The translations under genes were made by a program, and so were the position numbers. A stretch of DNA of 64,000 bases from Arcobacter suis CECT 7833. GTDB lineage: Bacteria > Campylobacterota > Campylobacteria > Campylobacterales > Arcobacteraceae. The notes under the pieces are model-generated. The model saw only the letters and a program-made list of their open reading frames with translations. It did no database searches and was not told where the DNA came from. The stretch is taken from the NCBI RefSeq assembly GCF_003544815.1, contig NZ_CP032100.1, positions 1,550,001 to 1,614,000 on the forward strand, written 5' to 3'. This document shows positions 36,653-45,415 of this stretch, piece by piece; the first letter of the stretch is position 1, and the number at the start of each line of letters is the position of its first letter.

Positions 36653-37140
36653 GCTTTTAAAAATTCCTCTTCAAGTCCATCTTCTTTGAAGATATATTCT
36701 AGCATTTCTCTAACCGCTCCATCTCCACCTCTATTTTGACAAACAACATTTACAAACTCTTTTAAGTAGTGCGTTCCATTTGCAGGAGTAAATGAAAGCC
36801 CTACTTTTTTTAACATACTATAATCATTTAAATCATCACCAATAGCAGCAACTTGACTCCAAGAAAGATTCTCTTCTTTTAAGATTTGCTCTAAAACTTC
36901 TTGTTTATTTTTTATTCCTTGATGAAGATGGGTAATATTTAACTCTTTTGCTCTTTTTTCAACAACAAAAGAATTTCGCCCAGTTATAATTGCAGCTTTT
37001 TTACCAAATTTTTTTGTCCAAACAGCAATTGCTAATCCATCAGCAACATCAAAAGATTTAGTTTCTTCACCACTATTTGAGTAAGTAATTTTTCCATCTG
37101 TTAAAGTACCATCAACATCTAAAACAATTAGTTCAATCAT
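36643..37140 (-). CDS. kdsC: 3-deoxy-D-manno-octulosonate 8-phosphate phosphatase
   Basis: A 165-residue HAD phosphatase that dephosphorylates Kdo-8-P for LPS inner core. The motifs are DVDGTLTDGKITYS (nucleophile Asp at about 7), ITGRNSFVVEKRAKEL and AAIGDDLNDYSMLKKVGLSFTPANG. There is no cap domain, as expected for KdsC, which forms tetramers. It overlaps the hisB stop by 4 nt and lptC by 10 nt, so the block is translated together. Confidence 0.93.
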   Translation of the reverse strand: MIELIVLDVDGTLTDGKITYSNSGEETKSFDVADGLAIAVWTKKFGKKAAIITGRNSFVVEKRAKELNITHLHQGIKNKQEVLEQILKEENLSWSQVAAIGDDLNDYSMLKKVGLSFTPANGTHYLKEFVNVVCQNRGGDGAVREMLEYIFKEDGLEEEFLKAWL

Positions 37141-37709
37141 AAAACACCTTTTGTACTTGGAATTCCTAATCTCTCATTTTTTACTAAAGCTCGTCTAAGT
37201 GCTACAGCAAAAGCTTTAAAAGATGCTTCTAAAATATGGTGTTTATTTCTTCCTCTATCACTTATAATATGAACTGTTAATCCAGCATTTCCTGAAAGAG
37301 CATGGAAAAACTCTTCAACTAATTCAACATCAAAATCACCAACTTTTCCACTTACATTTACTTCATAAACCAAAAATGGTCTATTAGATAAATCTAAAGC
37401 ACATGTAGTTGCTGCTTCATCCATAACAACTGTTGCATTTCCATATCTTTCAACTGCCTGAATAGGAAAAATTGCTTTTTTTAAAGCTTGTCCTAAAACT
37501 ATTCCACAATCTTCAACTGTATGGTGCGCATCTATGTGTAAATCACCATCACATGATAATTCAATATCAATTCCACTATGTTTTGATAAAGCTTCTAACA
37601 TATGGTCGAAAAAACCAACACCTGTTTTTATATCTGACTTACCACAGCCATTTATATCAATTTTACATTTAATATCTGTTTCTTTTGTTTTTCTATTAAT
37701 TTCTACCAT
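37137..37709 (-). CDS. hisB: Imidazoleglycerol-phosphate dehydratase
   Basis: A 190-residue stand-alone HisB dehydratase in histidine synthesis. Metal-binding motifs are visible: GFFDHMLEALSKHSG, the first DAHHTVEDCGIVLGQAL (about 63-79) and the second NKHHILEASFKAFAVALRRAL (about 155-175). It has no fused histidinol-phosphatase, in contrast to the E. coli protein. The position between rlpA and kdsC, not in a his operon, is usual for the phylum. Confidence 0.96.
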   Translation of the reverse strand: MVEINRKTKETDIKCKIDINGCGKSDIKTGVGFFDHMLEALSKHSGIDIELSCDGDLHIDAHHTVEDCGIVLGQALKKAIFPIQAVERYGNATVVMDEAATTCALDLSNRPFLVYEVNVSGKVGDFDVELVEEFFHALSGNAGLTVHIISDRGRNKHHILEASFKAFAVALRRALVKNERLGIPSTKGVL

Positions 37710-37717
37710 TTTTTTTC

Positions 37718-38695
37718 CTAGTTACCAGTAATAAGAGCATTTCCTAAACCATTTGAATTTTTGAAACTTTGAGCTTTTTCATAAGTATCAAACCCATTAA
37801 TAAATACTTTAAAGAAAGTTTTTCCATTTGAAAGAACTTTTTTTGTATCTACAGTATTGCTACTAAACTTTTTTTGGTACTCATTTTTAATTTTAACAGC
37901 TCCAGATTCTTGACTAAATGCACCAACTTGAATACTATATTTACCAGTTGATAAAACTTTAGTATTATTATTTGTTATTGTTGGAGCAACTGGTCTTACT
38001 ACTTTTGTATTATTAACGCTTTTATTAGTATTAATCATGGGTGCTTTTGGTGGCACTTTTGTAGATACAATACTATCTTCTTTTATTTCCAATGGATCAA
38101 TAACATCTATTCTTTCATTTTTTACACTATTTGTTGCACTTTCAACATAAGGTGCATTTTTATTTTCAATTTCACCATTATATCCTAAAACAGTGATTTT
38201 TACTTGAGCTGTTCCTTTTCTATACATATCAATTTCATGGGCAGCTTTATTTGATAAATCAATAATTCTTCCCCTAACAAAGGGTCCTCTATCATTTATT
38301 CTTACGATAATAGATCTACCATTTTCTAAATTATCTACTTTTACAACTGTATTCATAGGTAAAGTTTTATGAGCAGCTGTCATATCATACATATTATAAG
38401 TTTCACCATTTGAAGTCTTTTTATCATGAAAATCCGGTCCATACCAAGAAGCAATTCCATCAAATTGATCTCCAATATTTGCTACAAATGGATAATATTT
38501 TATTCCAAATACACTATATGGTCTCATTGTATATTTATGCATCTCTTTTGAGTTATTTATTTTAGAATTTTTTGTATCTTTATAAAATTTATCGTAATCA
38601 ACATCATATGATTTTTGAGAACACCCAGTAAAAAGAAAAACACTTAATAAACCTAAGAATAAACTACTTTTTAAATAACTACTTATAAATTTCAA
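37718..38695 (-). CDS. rlpA: RlpA-like lipoprotein with double-psi barrel and SPOR domain
   Basis: A 325-residue lipoprotein. The leader ends in lipobox LFTGC (Cys about 25). A double-psi beta-barrel domain follows (GIASWYGPDFHDKKTSNGETYNMYDMTAAHKTLPMNT, shown in part, and VRINDRGPFVRGRIIDLS), and a C-terminal SPOR domain (YSIQVGAFSQESGAVKIKNEY) that binds denuded septal glycan. RlpA proteins are septal lytic transglycosylases in some bacteria. Its 5' end overlaps the mltD-like gene by 17 nt. Confidence 0.92.
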   Translation of the reverse strand: MKFISSYLKSSLFLGLLSVFLFTGCSQKSYDVDYDKFYKDTKNSKINNSKEMHKYTMRPYSVFGIKYYPFVANIGDQFDGIASWYGPDFHDKKTSNGETYNMYDMTAAHKTLPMNTVVKVDNLENGRSIIVRINDRGPFVRGRIIDLSNKAAHEIDMYRKGTAQVKITVLGYNGEIENKNAPYVESATNSVKNERIDVIDPLEIKEDSIVSTKVPPKAPMINTNKSVNNTKVVRPVAPTITNNNTKVLSTGKYSIQVGAFSQESGAVKIKNEYQKKFSSNTVDTKKVLSNGKTFFKVFINGFDTYEKAQSFKNSNGLGNALITGN

Positions 38696-39947
38696 TTTTA
38701 TCTCCTATATTTATTAAATTTGATTTTTTATTATTGTCACTTTTTAATTTCTTTAAATCAACTTTATATTTTTTTGATATAGATTCTAAAGAATCCCCTT
38801 TTTTAACAATGTGAATAATTGCTTTATTAGTTTTTTTAACTTCTACTACTTTATTTTGTTTTGTATTTTCATTGTTTGATTTATTAGTTTTTTTATTTTC
38901 AACTACTTTTGTATCAATTACATTTTCTTTAATAGGTTTTATATTCATAATTCTTTGATTGTAGAGTTCTAATTTATTTTGAGGAATATAAATATTATAA
39001 GATTTTGAATCATTTGGTAATGTTTCTTTTTTAATATGTTTATTTAAATTTCTAAATTCATTATAATCCATATTTACAGCATTTGCTAAAGATTTAAGTT
39101 GTAGTCCTTTTGGTGCTTTTACTTTTTCTAATGTGTATCTAGATTTATTATCTATACTTTTAAATAAATTTCTATTATCAATCATAGAAAATGCAATCAA
39201 TTTTTTCAAATATGTAATACTTGACTCTGCTAAATATTTATTTTGTTTATTATTTTTAACTAGATATTCTAAACTATAAGATGATTCAAATTTATCAAAA
39301 ATAATATATAAATTACTAAAACCTTTTTTAGTAATTCTATAATCACTAAGCATTTTTTTATAATTTTTAATACTTTGATTATCATTCATATTAGGATTAA
39401 ATTCTAAATATCTGTCAAGTGCTGATCTAGCTATTCCTTCAGCGACATTACCTTCACCTGAGTTATAAGCCAAAATAGCCAAATACCATTTATTTAATTT
39501 TTTATAATATTTTTTCAAATAAGAACTTGCAGCATCTGTAGATTTAATTAAGTCTAATCGTTCATCAATGTATTCATCATTTCTTAATCTTAAATTTTTT
39601 GCAGTTTCTGGCATTATTTGCCACAATCCAGCTGGACTATTTTTACCTCTTGTTTGATTTACAAAACTTGATTCTAATAGAGGAATAAAAAAGACAGCAT
39701 CAGGAAGATTTTCATTTTTAATTTCAGTTTTTACTATTTGAGCATTTAAAGAAGATTTTCTCAAGATATTATTATAATAACTTATATTATAACTCGAAGA
39801 GTATTCATCAAAAGTATCTAATAAACTTTTTTCAGATATAAAAGAACTTTCTATATCTAAATCTTTTAAAATTTTTAAATCATCTTCTGAAACATTTGCG
39901 GAAAGAGTATTTACTAAAAAAAGTATTAATATAAAAAATTTGTACAA
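38679..39947 (-). CDS. mltD: Membrane-bound lytic transglycosylase with LysM domains (MltD-like)
   Basis: A 422-residue exported protein with a leader (YKFFILILFLVNTLSANVS). A family GH23 SLT domain follows (LPDAVFFIPLLESSFVNQ with catalytic Glu near 82, SPAGLWQIMPETAKNLRL, and AILAYNSGEGNV), then LysM-like repeats; the last is clear (HIVKKGDSLESISKKYKVDLKKLKSDN). It cleaves glycan strands in the periplasm. The start is TTG with GGAGA 4 nt upstream. The pairing with RlpA is conserved in Campylobacterota. Confidence 0.92.
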   Translation of the reverse strand: MYKFFILILFLVNTLSANVSEDDLKILKDLDIESSFISEKSLLDTFDEYSSSYNISYYNNILRKSSLNAQIVKTEIKNENLPDAVFFIPLLESSFVNQTRGKNSPAGLWQIMPETAKNLRLRNDEYIDERLDLIKSTDAASSYLKKYYKKLNKWYLAILAYNSGEGNVAEGIARSALDRYLEFNPNMNDNQSIKNYKKMLSDYRITKKGFSNLYIIFDKFESSYSLEYLVKNNKQNKYLAESSITYLKKLIAFSMIDNRNLFKSIDNKSRYTLEKVKAPKGLQLKSLANAVNMDYNEFRNLNKHIKKETLPNDSKSYNIYIPQNKLELYNQRIMNIKPIKENVIDTKVVENKKTNKSNNENTKQNKVVEVKKTNKAIIHIVKKGDSLESISKKYKVDLKKLKSDNNKKSNLINIGDKIEIYK

Positions 39948-39983
39948 AAAATCTCCATCTTCTTGATATATCCTAGATTATAT

Positions 39984-40772
39984 CTAAGAAAGACTAGAAA
40001 ACTCTTTAAATAATCTTTTAGCATTATTTGTTGTTAATTTTTGTATTTCATCTTCATCAAATTGAAGAAGTTCAGCCATTTTTTGGGCTACAAAAACTGT
40101 ATAATAAGGTTCATTTCTTTCACCTCTATGAGGATGAGGAGTAAGATAAGGAGCATCAGTTTCAATTAATAACTTCTCTTTTGGAATTTTAGGAAGAATT
40201 TCAACCAACTTTTTTGCATTTTTAAAAGTTAAAACCCCACCTATTCCAAAATAAAAATTGTGTTCAGATAAAGGAAGTAAATGTTCACTTGCATTGTAAC
40301 AATGCAAAACTCCACCAACTTCTTTTGCATTATAATCAATCAATATTTGTTTTGAATCATTTGAAGCTTCTCGTATATGAACAATCAAAGGTTTTTTTAC
40401 TTTTTTTGCAAACTCAATTTGAGCTATAAAAACCTCTTTTTGTTTTTTTATATTTTCTTGTTTTTCAATTTCATCTTCTGGAAGTCTAAAATAATCCAAA
40501 CCACATTCACCAATAGCAATACATTTTGGATGATTTACATATTTTTCCATAGTTGCTTCATCAAACTTATCTATATCATAAGGATGAATTCCAACTGCAA
40601 AAAAAACTTCATCATATTTTTCAGCTAATTTTACAGCTTGAGGCAAATCATCAAAATCAGCGCCAGGAATTAAAAAACCTTTTACATTATGATTTAAAGC
40701 ATTTTGAATAATATTATCAATATCTTCGTAATATTGTTTGTTGTCTAAATGACAATGTGTATCAATAATTAT
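39984..40772 (-). CDS. tatD: TatD-family metal-dependent hydrolase, apparent ATA start
   Basis: A protein of about 262 residues if begun at ATA. The N-terminal metal motif IIDTHCHLDN is encoded in frame, followed by VGIHPYDIDKF, IGECGLDYFR, PLIVHIREAS, HCYNAS and ETDAPYLTPHPHRGERNEP, all TatD signatures. No ATG, GTG or TTG precedes the HCH motif in this frame: the frame is open back to a TAA, and ATA stands where MIIDTH would start, 8 nt after AAAAGG. The first standard start is a TTG 126 nt further in, which would delete the HxH metal site. The ATA overlaps the previous stop as ATAA, one base from the usual ATGA overlap. Confidence 0.85.
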   Translation of the reverse strand: MIIDTHCHLDNKQYYEDIDNIIQNALNHNVKGFLIPGADFDDLPQAVKLAEKYDEVFFAVGIHPYDIDKFDEATMEKYVNHPKCIAIGECGLDYFRLPEDEIEKQENIKKQKEVFIAQIEFAKKVKKPLIVHIREASNDSKQILIDYNAKEVGGVLHCYNASEHLLPLSEHNFYFGIGGVLTFKNAKKLVEILPKIPKEKLLIETDAPYLTPHPHRGERNEPYYTVFVAQKMAELLQFDEDEIQKLTTNNAKRLFKEFSSLS

Positions 40773-41077
40773 GATAATAACCTTTTGTTTACTAAATTTA
40801 TAATGTTATTTATTTGTGCAATATCAGCATGTCTAATCCAAGCATCTATACCAAAATTTTTAAAAGCCTCATAATCACTCTCATCATCAATGATAGCTAT
40901 AGAAACAAACTTTTCTTTACAAACTTTTGTTTTATTTTCTTCAAATTCAAAAATTGAATCAATATCAATGATTACAATATCAGCATCACTTGCTTCTCCT
41001 GTTGTATGAAAATACTCAACTTTAAATTCAGGATTAAATAAAGACTCATCTATTTGACAAAATGTTACAATATTCAT
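40769..41077 (-). CDS. Degenerate receiver-domain-like protein
   Basis: A 102-residue protein with the secondary-structure rhythm of a response-regulator receiver: ADIVIIDIDSIFEF in place of the phospho-acceptor strand, VSIAIIDDESDYEAFKNFGIDAWIRHADIAQINNIINLV at the C-terminal half. The conserved lysine-proline is replaced (RHADI) and the N-terminal acidic pair is missing, so it is unlikely to be phosphorylated in the usual manner. It overlaps the tatD start. The function is unknown. Confidence 0.65.
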   Translation of the reverse strand: MNIVTFCQIDESLFNPEFKVEYFHTTGEASDADIVIIDIDSIFEFEENKTKVCKEKFVSIAIIDDESDYEAFKNFGIDAWIRHADIAQINNIINLVNKRLLS

Positions 41078-41132
41078 AATACTACTCTCCGTGTTTTTTA
41101 ATAAAAATCATTCTAGCTAAAAAGTTATTAAT

Positions 41133-42461
41133 TTATAAAATATATCTTGCAGTATCTATATTATCTACAATATCATCTAACTTATTAGCAACTAATTCTT
41201 TTGTTACTATTACTTTTTCACCTTTTTTTTCATCAGCTTCAAAAGATATATCTTCAATAACTTTTTCAATAACCGTATGAAGCCTCCGTGCACCAATATC
41301 TTCTGTTTTTTCATTTGCAGTAACTGAATATTTTGCAAATGCTCTTATTGCTTCATCATCAAACTCTAAGTCCACACCTTCAACAGCTAAAAGTGCTTTG
41401 TATTGTCGTAAAAGTGAGTTTTTAGTATTTGTTAAAATTTTATATAAAGCTTCTTCATCTAAAGATTCTAATTCAACTCTTAAAGGAAATCTTCCTTGAA
41501 GCTCAGGAATTAAATCACTAGGTTTTGAAACATGAAATGCTCCAGCTGCTATAAATAAAATATGGTCAGTTTTTATTTGTCCAAATTTTGTTTGAACGTT
41601 ACTTCCTTCAACAATTGGAAGTAAATCTCTTTGAACACCCTCTTTTGATGGATCTTGCCCTTGAGCCTTTTTTCCAGAAGCAATTTTATCAATTTCGTCT
41701 AAAAATATAATTCCACCATTTTCACATCTTTTAAGTGCTTCTATTTTTATAGCTTCAAGATCCAATAAAGATTCACTTGCAACTCCTCGCAATAAAATCT
41801 TTGCATCTTTAATAGTTACTTCTTTTTTTATTGTTTCTTTATTAAGTCCACCTAACATTTTATTAAGGCTTTCTTGCATAGAACTCATATCAAAAGGCAT
41901 AGAAGAATCTAAGATTTCAATATGAGTTTTTTTAGGAATATCAATTTCTATTTTTTTATCATCTAAAGAACCATCAAGAAGTTTTTTTTCCATAGTATTA
42001 TATGTTTTAATAAATGATTCTTTTGCATTTTCACTTGCAGATTCAGGAAGTGGAGGAACTAATTTTTCAATTATTTTTTTATTTACTTCTTCATCAATTT
42101 TATCTTTGATTTTATCTTCAAATTCTCTTGTAACTAAATTTATACCTTCATAAACTAAATCTCTAATCATAGATTCCACATCTCGACCTACGAATCCCAC
42201 TTCTGTATATTTACTAGCTTCAACTTTTATAAAAGGTAAACCCATCATTTTTGCAAGTCGTCTAGCAATTTCAGTTTTCCCAACTCCTGTATTTCCAATC
42301 ATCAAAATATTTTTTGGCATAATATCTTCTTGAAGATTTGGTTCAACTCTCATTCTTCTATATCTATTTCTCAAAGCTAATGCAATAGTTTTTTTTGCAT
42401 TATTTTGTCCAATAATATAATCATCTAAGTATGCAACTATTTGCTTTGGTGTCATATCCAT
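41133..42461 (-). CDS. hslU: HslU ATPase subunit of HslUV protease
   Basis: A 442-residue AAA+ unfoldase: Walker A GNTGVGKTEIARRLAKMMG (about 53-71), the pore motif KYTEVGFVGRDVESMIRDL, Walker B IIFLDEIDKIASG, sensor-containing LIPELQGRFPLRVEL and the C-terminal DIGARRLHTVIEKVIEDISFEAD ending DTARYIL. It feeds proteins to HslV, encoded 6 nt upstream. The order rplI-hslV-hslU is conserved in related genomes. Confidence 0.96.
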   Translation of the reverse strand: MDMTPKQIVAYLDDYIIGQNNAKKTIALALRNRYRRMRVEPNLQEDIMPKNILMIGNTGVGKTEIARRLAKMMGLPFIKVEASKYTEVGFVGRDVESMIRDLVYEGINLVTREFEDKIKDKIDEEVNKKIIEKLVPPLPESASENAKESFIKTYNTMEKKLLDGSLDDKKIEIDIPKKTHIEILDSSMPFDMSSMQESLNKMLGGLNKETIKKEVTIKDAKILLRGVASESLLDLEAIKIEALKRCENGGIIFLDEIDKIASGKKAQGQDPSKEGVQRDLLPIVEGSNVQTKFGQIKTDHILFIAAGAFHVSKPSDLIPELQGRFPLRVELESLDEEALYKILTNTKNSLLRQYKALLAVEGVDLEFDDEAIRAFAKYSVTANEKTEDIGARRLHTVIEKVIEDISFEADEKKGEKVIVTKELVANKLDDIVDNIDTARYIL

Positions 42462-42467
42462 ACTTTT

Positions 42468-43004
42468 TTAATCCTCTATTTTTAATATTTTAATATTTTG
42501 ATTAGTATATATACAAAGTTCACCAGCAATCATAAGTGATTCTCGTACAAGTTCTTCTTCCTCAAGATTTGAGTGTTTTACTAAAGCCCGTGCAGCAGAA
42601 ATTGCAAAATTTCCACCACTTCCAATAGAGGCAATTGCTCCATCTTCAGGTTCTACAACATCACCTGTTCCACTTAAAATAAAAATCTTTTCTTTATTTA
42701 AAACTATCATCATAGCTTCAAGTCTACGTAAAACTTTATCTTTTCTCCACTCTTTAGAAAAGGCAATTACAGATTTTAATAAATCGCCCTTACAAGAATT
42801 CAAATGTTCTTCAAACATATCAAATAAGTTAAAAGCATCTGCTGTACTACCTGCAAATCCTGCAAGAATTTGGTCTTTATAAAGTGTTCTAATTTTTGTT
42901 GCATTTCCTTTTAAAATAGTATTTCCAAAAGTAACTTGACCGTCACCTCCAATTACTGCTTTATTTTTTCCTCTATATGCAAGTATCGTTGTAGCATCAA
43001 ACAT
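42468..43004 (-). CDS. hslV: HslV peptidase subunit of HslUV protease
   Basis: A 178-residue threonine peptidase: [43 protein letters not shown] and [14 protein letters not shown] are diagnostic. In most bacteria the catalytic Thr directly follows the initiator Met. Here four residues (MFDA) precede TT, so the Thr must be freed by self-cleavage or a protease; a similar extension occurs in Helicobacter-type HslV. It starts 4 nt after rplI. Confidence 0.95.
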   Translation of the reverse strand: MFDATTILAYRGKNKAVIGGDGQVTFGNTILKGNATKIRTLYKDQILAGFAGSTADAFNLFDMFEEHLNSCKGDLLKSVIAFSKEWRKDKVLRRLEAMMIVLNKEKIFILSGTGDVVEPEDGAIASIGSGGNFAISAARALVKHSNLEEEELVRESLMIAGELCIYTNQNIKILKIED

Positions 43005-43008
43005 TTAA

Positions 43009-43455
43009 TTATTCTCCGATTATATCAACTTTTAAAGTTGCATGAATTGAATGACCTAATTTACAATCTACTTCGTAAATACCAACTGATTTAAATTTTT
43101 TATCTACAGATATATTTTTTTTATCAATAATAATTGAAAATTGTTGTTCTAATGATTCAGCAATTTCTTTATTTGTAACTGAACCTATTAAATGTCCATT
43201 TGCACCAACTTTATGTTTTATTGTAAGTTTAGTTGCATTTAATTTTTCAGCTAACTCTTTTGCAGCAGCTATTTCTTTTGCTTCATTTTCAGCAGCTTTT
43301 TTTTGTTCAGCTTTCCATCTATTTAATACTTCAGTAGTTGCATGTAAAGCTAAACCTTTACCAATTAAAAAATTTTTTCCATATCCATCAGCAACTTCTT
43401 TTAACTCACCAGCTTTTCCTAAAGTTTTTACATCTTTAATTAATAATACTTTCAC
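43009..43455 (-). CDS. rplI: 50S ribosomal protein L9
   Basis: A 148-residue ribosomal protein: [37 protein letters not shown] at the N terminus (signature about 1-36, shown in part), a long connecting helix and a C-terminal 23S-binding domain with [13 protein letters not shown]. An ATG 15 nt upstream is in frame. The GTG used here gives the standard MKVLLIKD beginning and has GGAG 5 nt before it, while the ATG has none. Confidence 0.96.
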   Translation of the reverse strand: MKVLLIKDVKTLGKAGELKEVADGYGKNFLIGKGLALHATTEVLNRWKAEQKKAAENEAKEIAAAKELAEKLNATKLTIKHKVGANGHLIGSVTNKEIAESLEQQFSIIIDKKNISVDKKFKSVGIYEVDCKLGHSIHATLKVDIIGE

Positions 43456-43534
43456 AATAACTCCATTCAATTTTAATTAATTTTATTTTACTATATTTTT
43501 TTTAAACCATTATAAAGATATTCAATCGATTATC

Positions 43535-44161
43535 TTAAGCATTAATTAGATTCATTTTTATCTTTCTTTTTTTTACATAGTTATTAAGTCCAATATGATT
43601 GTTGTATCCTAAAAGTTTAGAAATTTTTCTAACTGATAAACCAACAGCCAAAAGTTCTTCAATTTTTTCTCTTTGTAAATCGAACTTAGATTTTTGAATT
43701 GTACCTTTTGGTTTTCCTAAAGAAATTCCTTTCAGTTTTTTTGCTGTTAATGCTTCTTTTGTTCTTAAACTCATTAACTCTTTTTCTAAACCAATTGTCA
43801 TTGATATAACACCCAAAATCATTTGGGTTAACATATCTTGATCATCAATCAAATCTAAATTCTGTTCCACTATTATAATTCTAATTTTGTTTGTTAATAA
43901 AAATCTTACTATCTCTAAAATAGTTTCTATTGTTCTTCCAAAAACATTCAAATTTGAAACAATAATAGTTGAATTCATTTCACAATTTTTTAGAAGTTCT
44001 AAAATATTTTTTTCTTCAATTGGAGTACTAATATTTATTTCAATATTTTTAAAATTTGTGATATTATTTTTCACCAAATAGTTTTCTACAGAAGCTCTCT
44101 GTTCAAGTGTATATTTCTGATTATTTTCATTGTTTCTGATATAAGTAAAAATTTTTGACAT
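43535..44161 (-). CDS. Serine-recombinase-family protein lacking catalytic residues, likely DNA-binding regulator
   Basis: A 208-residue protein aligned by eye with the resolvase/invertase family: FTYIRNNENNQ (residues 5-15), IIVSNLNVFGRTIETILEIVRFL, then GLEKELMSLRTKEALTAKKLKGISLGKPKG, and a C-terminal HTH (VGLSVRKISKLLGYNNHIGLNNYVKK). The usual RVS with nucleophile serine is RNN, and KLDRLGR is NLNVFGR, so the serine, the aspartate and one active-site arginine are missing. It probably binds DNA but does not recombine it. It stands alone beside about 210 nt of AT-rich non-coding DNA. Confidence 0.8.
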   Translation of the reverse strand: MSKIFTYIRNNENNQKYTLEQRASVENYLVKNNITNFKNIEINISTPIEEKNILELLKNCEMNSTIIVSNLNVFGRTIETILEIVRFLLTNKIRIIIVEQNLDLIDDQDMLTQMILGVISMTIGLEKELMSLRTKEALTAKKLKGISLGKPKGTIQKSKFDLQREKIEELLAVGLSVRKISKLLGYNNHIGLNNYVKKRKIKMNLINA

Positions 44162-44334
44162 ATTTAAATCCTTTTACATTAAGTATATTAAATAATATTA
44201 AAATTAACATAATGTTTAATTTAATATATATATTATTTATACAATATGTTATCATTTTAAATATTAAATCAAACTTATAAATCCCGATAAAAAGCCCTAT
44301 TAAAAAGGTAATTGAATTAAAAGTTTTTTTTTGC

Positions 44335-44340
44335 TATTAT
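44335..44340 (+). promoter_or_regulatory. Candidate extended -10 promoter before ubiX
   Basis: TGCTATTAT, an extended -10 (TG-N-TATTAT), directly follows a run of nine T, the T-rich upstream pattern used at Campylobacterota vegetative promoters. It is 33 nt before the ubiX TTG, with AAAGG as ribosome site at 44363-44367. It would drive ubiX-coaD-tmk-hisS-speA-cysE. The 170 nt to its left contain AT-rich dyad-like sequence but no gene. Confidence 0.5.
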
Positions 44341-44372
44341 CATTTTACATATACTAAAACTAAAGGTTTTTA

Positions 44373-44927
44373 TTGAAAATAACTGTTGCAATTTCAGGGG
44401 CAAGTGGCTCAAGGCTTGGTGTTAATTTTGTAAAAAAATTACCAAAAGAAATTGAAGTTTTTGTTGTATTTTCAAAAAGTGCAAAAACTGCTTTAAAACT
44501 TGAAAATCAAGTTTCTACAAATGAAATATTTAAAGATTATCCTAACGTAACAATTTTTAAAGATTCAAATATAGGTGCTAGTATCGCATCTGGTTCTTTC
44601 AAAGTTGATAAAATGATTATTCTTCCTTGTTCAATGAATACTTTAGCTAAATGTGCTGTTGGAATTTCAGATTCACTTATAACAAGAGCTTTTACGGTGA
44701 TGTTAAAAGAAAAAAGAGAGATTATAATAGCTCCAAGAGAAATGCCACTAAATAGCATTGCTCTTAAAAATATGTTGAAATTATCTAAATTAGGAATTGT
44801 AATTGCACCTCCAATTTTAGGGTATTATAGTGCTCAACAGAGTTTAGAAGATATGGAAAACTTTTTAATAGGTAAATGGTTAGATTTACTTAAAATAGAT
44901 AATAATTTATATAAAAGATGGGAATAA
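44373..44927 (+). CDS. ubiX: Flavin prenyltransferase UbiX
   Basis: A 184-residue flavoprotein that makes prenylated FMN for the UbiD decarboxylase: KITVAISGASGSRLGVNFVKKLP, IASGSFKVDKMIILPCSMNTLAKCAVGISDSLITRAFTV and APREMPLNSIALKNMLKLSKLG are the family signatures, the first with the FMN loop GASGS. It starts at TTG with AAAGG 5 nt before. coaD follows after 2 nt, with its ribosome site inside the end of ubiX. The first gene of a six-gene set. Confidence 0.94.
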   Translation: MKITVAISGASGSRLGVNFVKKLPKEIEVFVVFSKSAKTALKLENQVSTNEIFKDYPNVTIFKDSNIGASIASGSFKVDKMIILPCSMNTLAKCAVGISDSLITRAFTVMLKEKREIIIAPREMPLNSIALKNMLKLSKLGIVIAPPILGYYSAQQSLEDMENFLIGKWLDLLKIDNNLYKRWE

Positions 44928-44929
44928 AT

Positions 44930-45415
44930 ATGCCAAACAATGATATTAATTCATATAGAAAAGCCATTTATAGCGGAACTTTTGATCCAATTACAAATGG
45001 GCATTTAGATATTATAAAACGTGCAGCAAATATTTTTGACGAAGTTGTAATTGCTGTTGCAAAAAGTGAACTCAAAAAACCTATGTTCAGCCATGAACAA
45101 AGGGTAGAATTTGCAAAAGCAGCAACTGAAGATATTCAAGGTGTTACGGTTTTAGGATTTGATACTCTACTTGTTGATTTAGCTGTTGATTTAAAAATAA
45201 ATACCATAATTAGAGGTTTAAGAGCTGTATCTGATTTTGAATTTGAATTACAAATGGGTTATGCAAACTCTTCAATAAATAAAAAAATAGAAACCTTATA
45301 TCTAATGCCAACACTGGAAAATGCTTTTGTAAGTTCAACAATTGTAAGAGAAATTATAAGATTTAATGGAAAATTTCAACATCTAATCCCTGAAAAAGTT
45401 TTCAAATGTATGTAG
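44930..45415 (+). CDS. coaD: Phosphopantetheine adenylyltransferase
   Basis: A 161-residue nucleotidyltransferase that makes dephospho-CoA: AIYSGTFDPITNGHLDIIKRA with the TxGH signature, LVDLAVDLKINTIIRGLRAVSDFEFELQM (shown in part), and ISTIVREI-type SSTIVREI near the end. An ATG 12 nt upstream is in frame but overlaps ubiX. The start used has GGGAA 5 nt before it. It overlaps tmk by 10 nt. Confidence 0.95.
   Translation: MPNNDINSYRKAIYSGTFDPITNGHLDIIKRAANIFDEVVIAVAKSELKKPMFSHEQRVEFAKAATEDIQGVTVLGFDTLLVDLAVDLKINTIIRGLRAVSDFEFELQMGYANSSINKKIETLYLMPTLENAFVSSTIVREIIRFNGKFQHLIPEKVFKCM

Noticed and set aside
39984-40646. TatD as a truncated pseudogene starting at an internal TTG
   Set aside because: The missing N-terminal region is present in frame with intact HCH metal motif and no stop, so the gene is complete apart from its start codon.
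43456-43470. ATG start giving L9 a five-residue extension
   Set aside because: It has no ribosome site; GTG at 43455 has GGAG and gives the normal L9 start.
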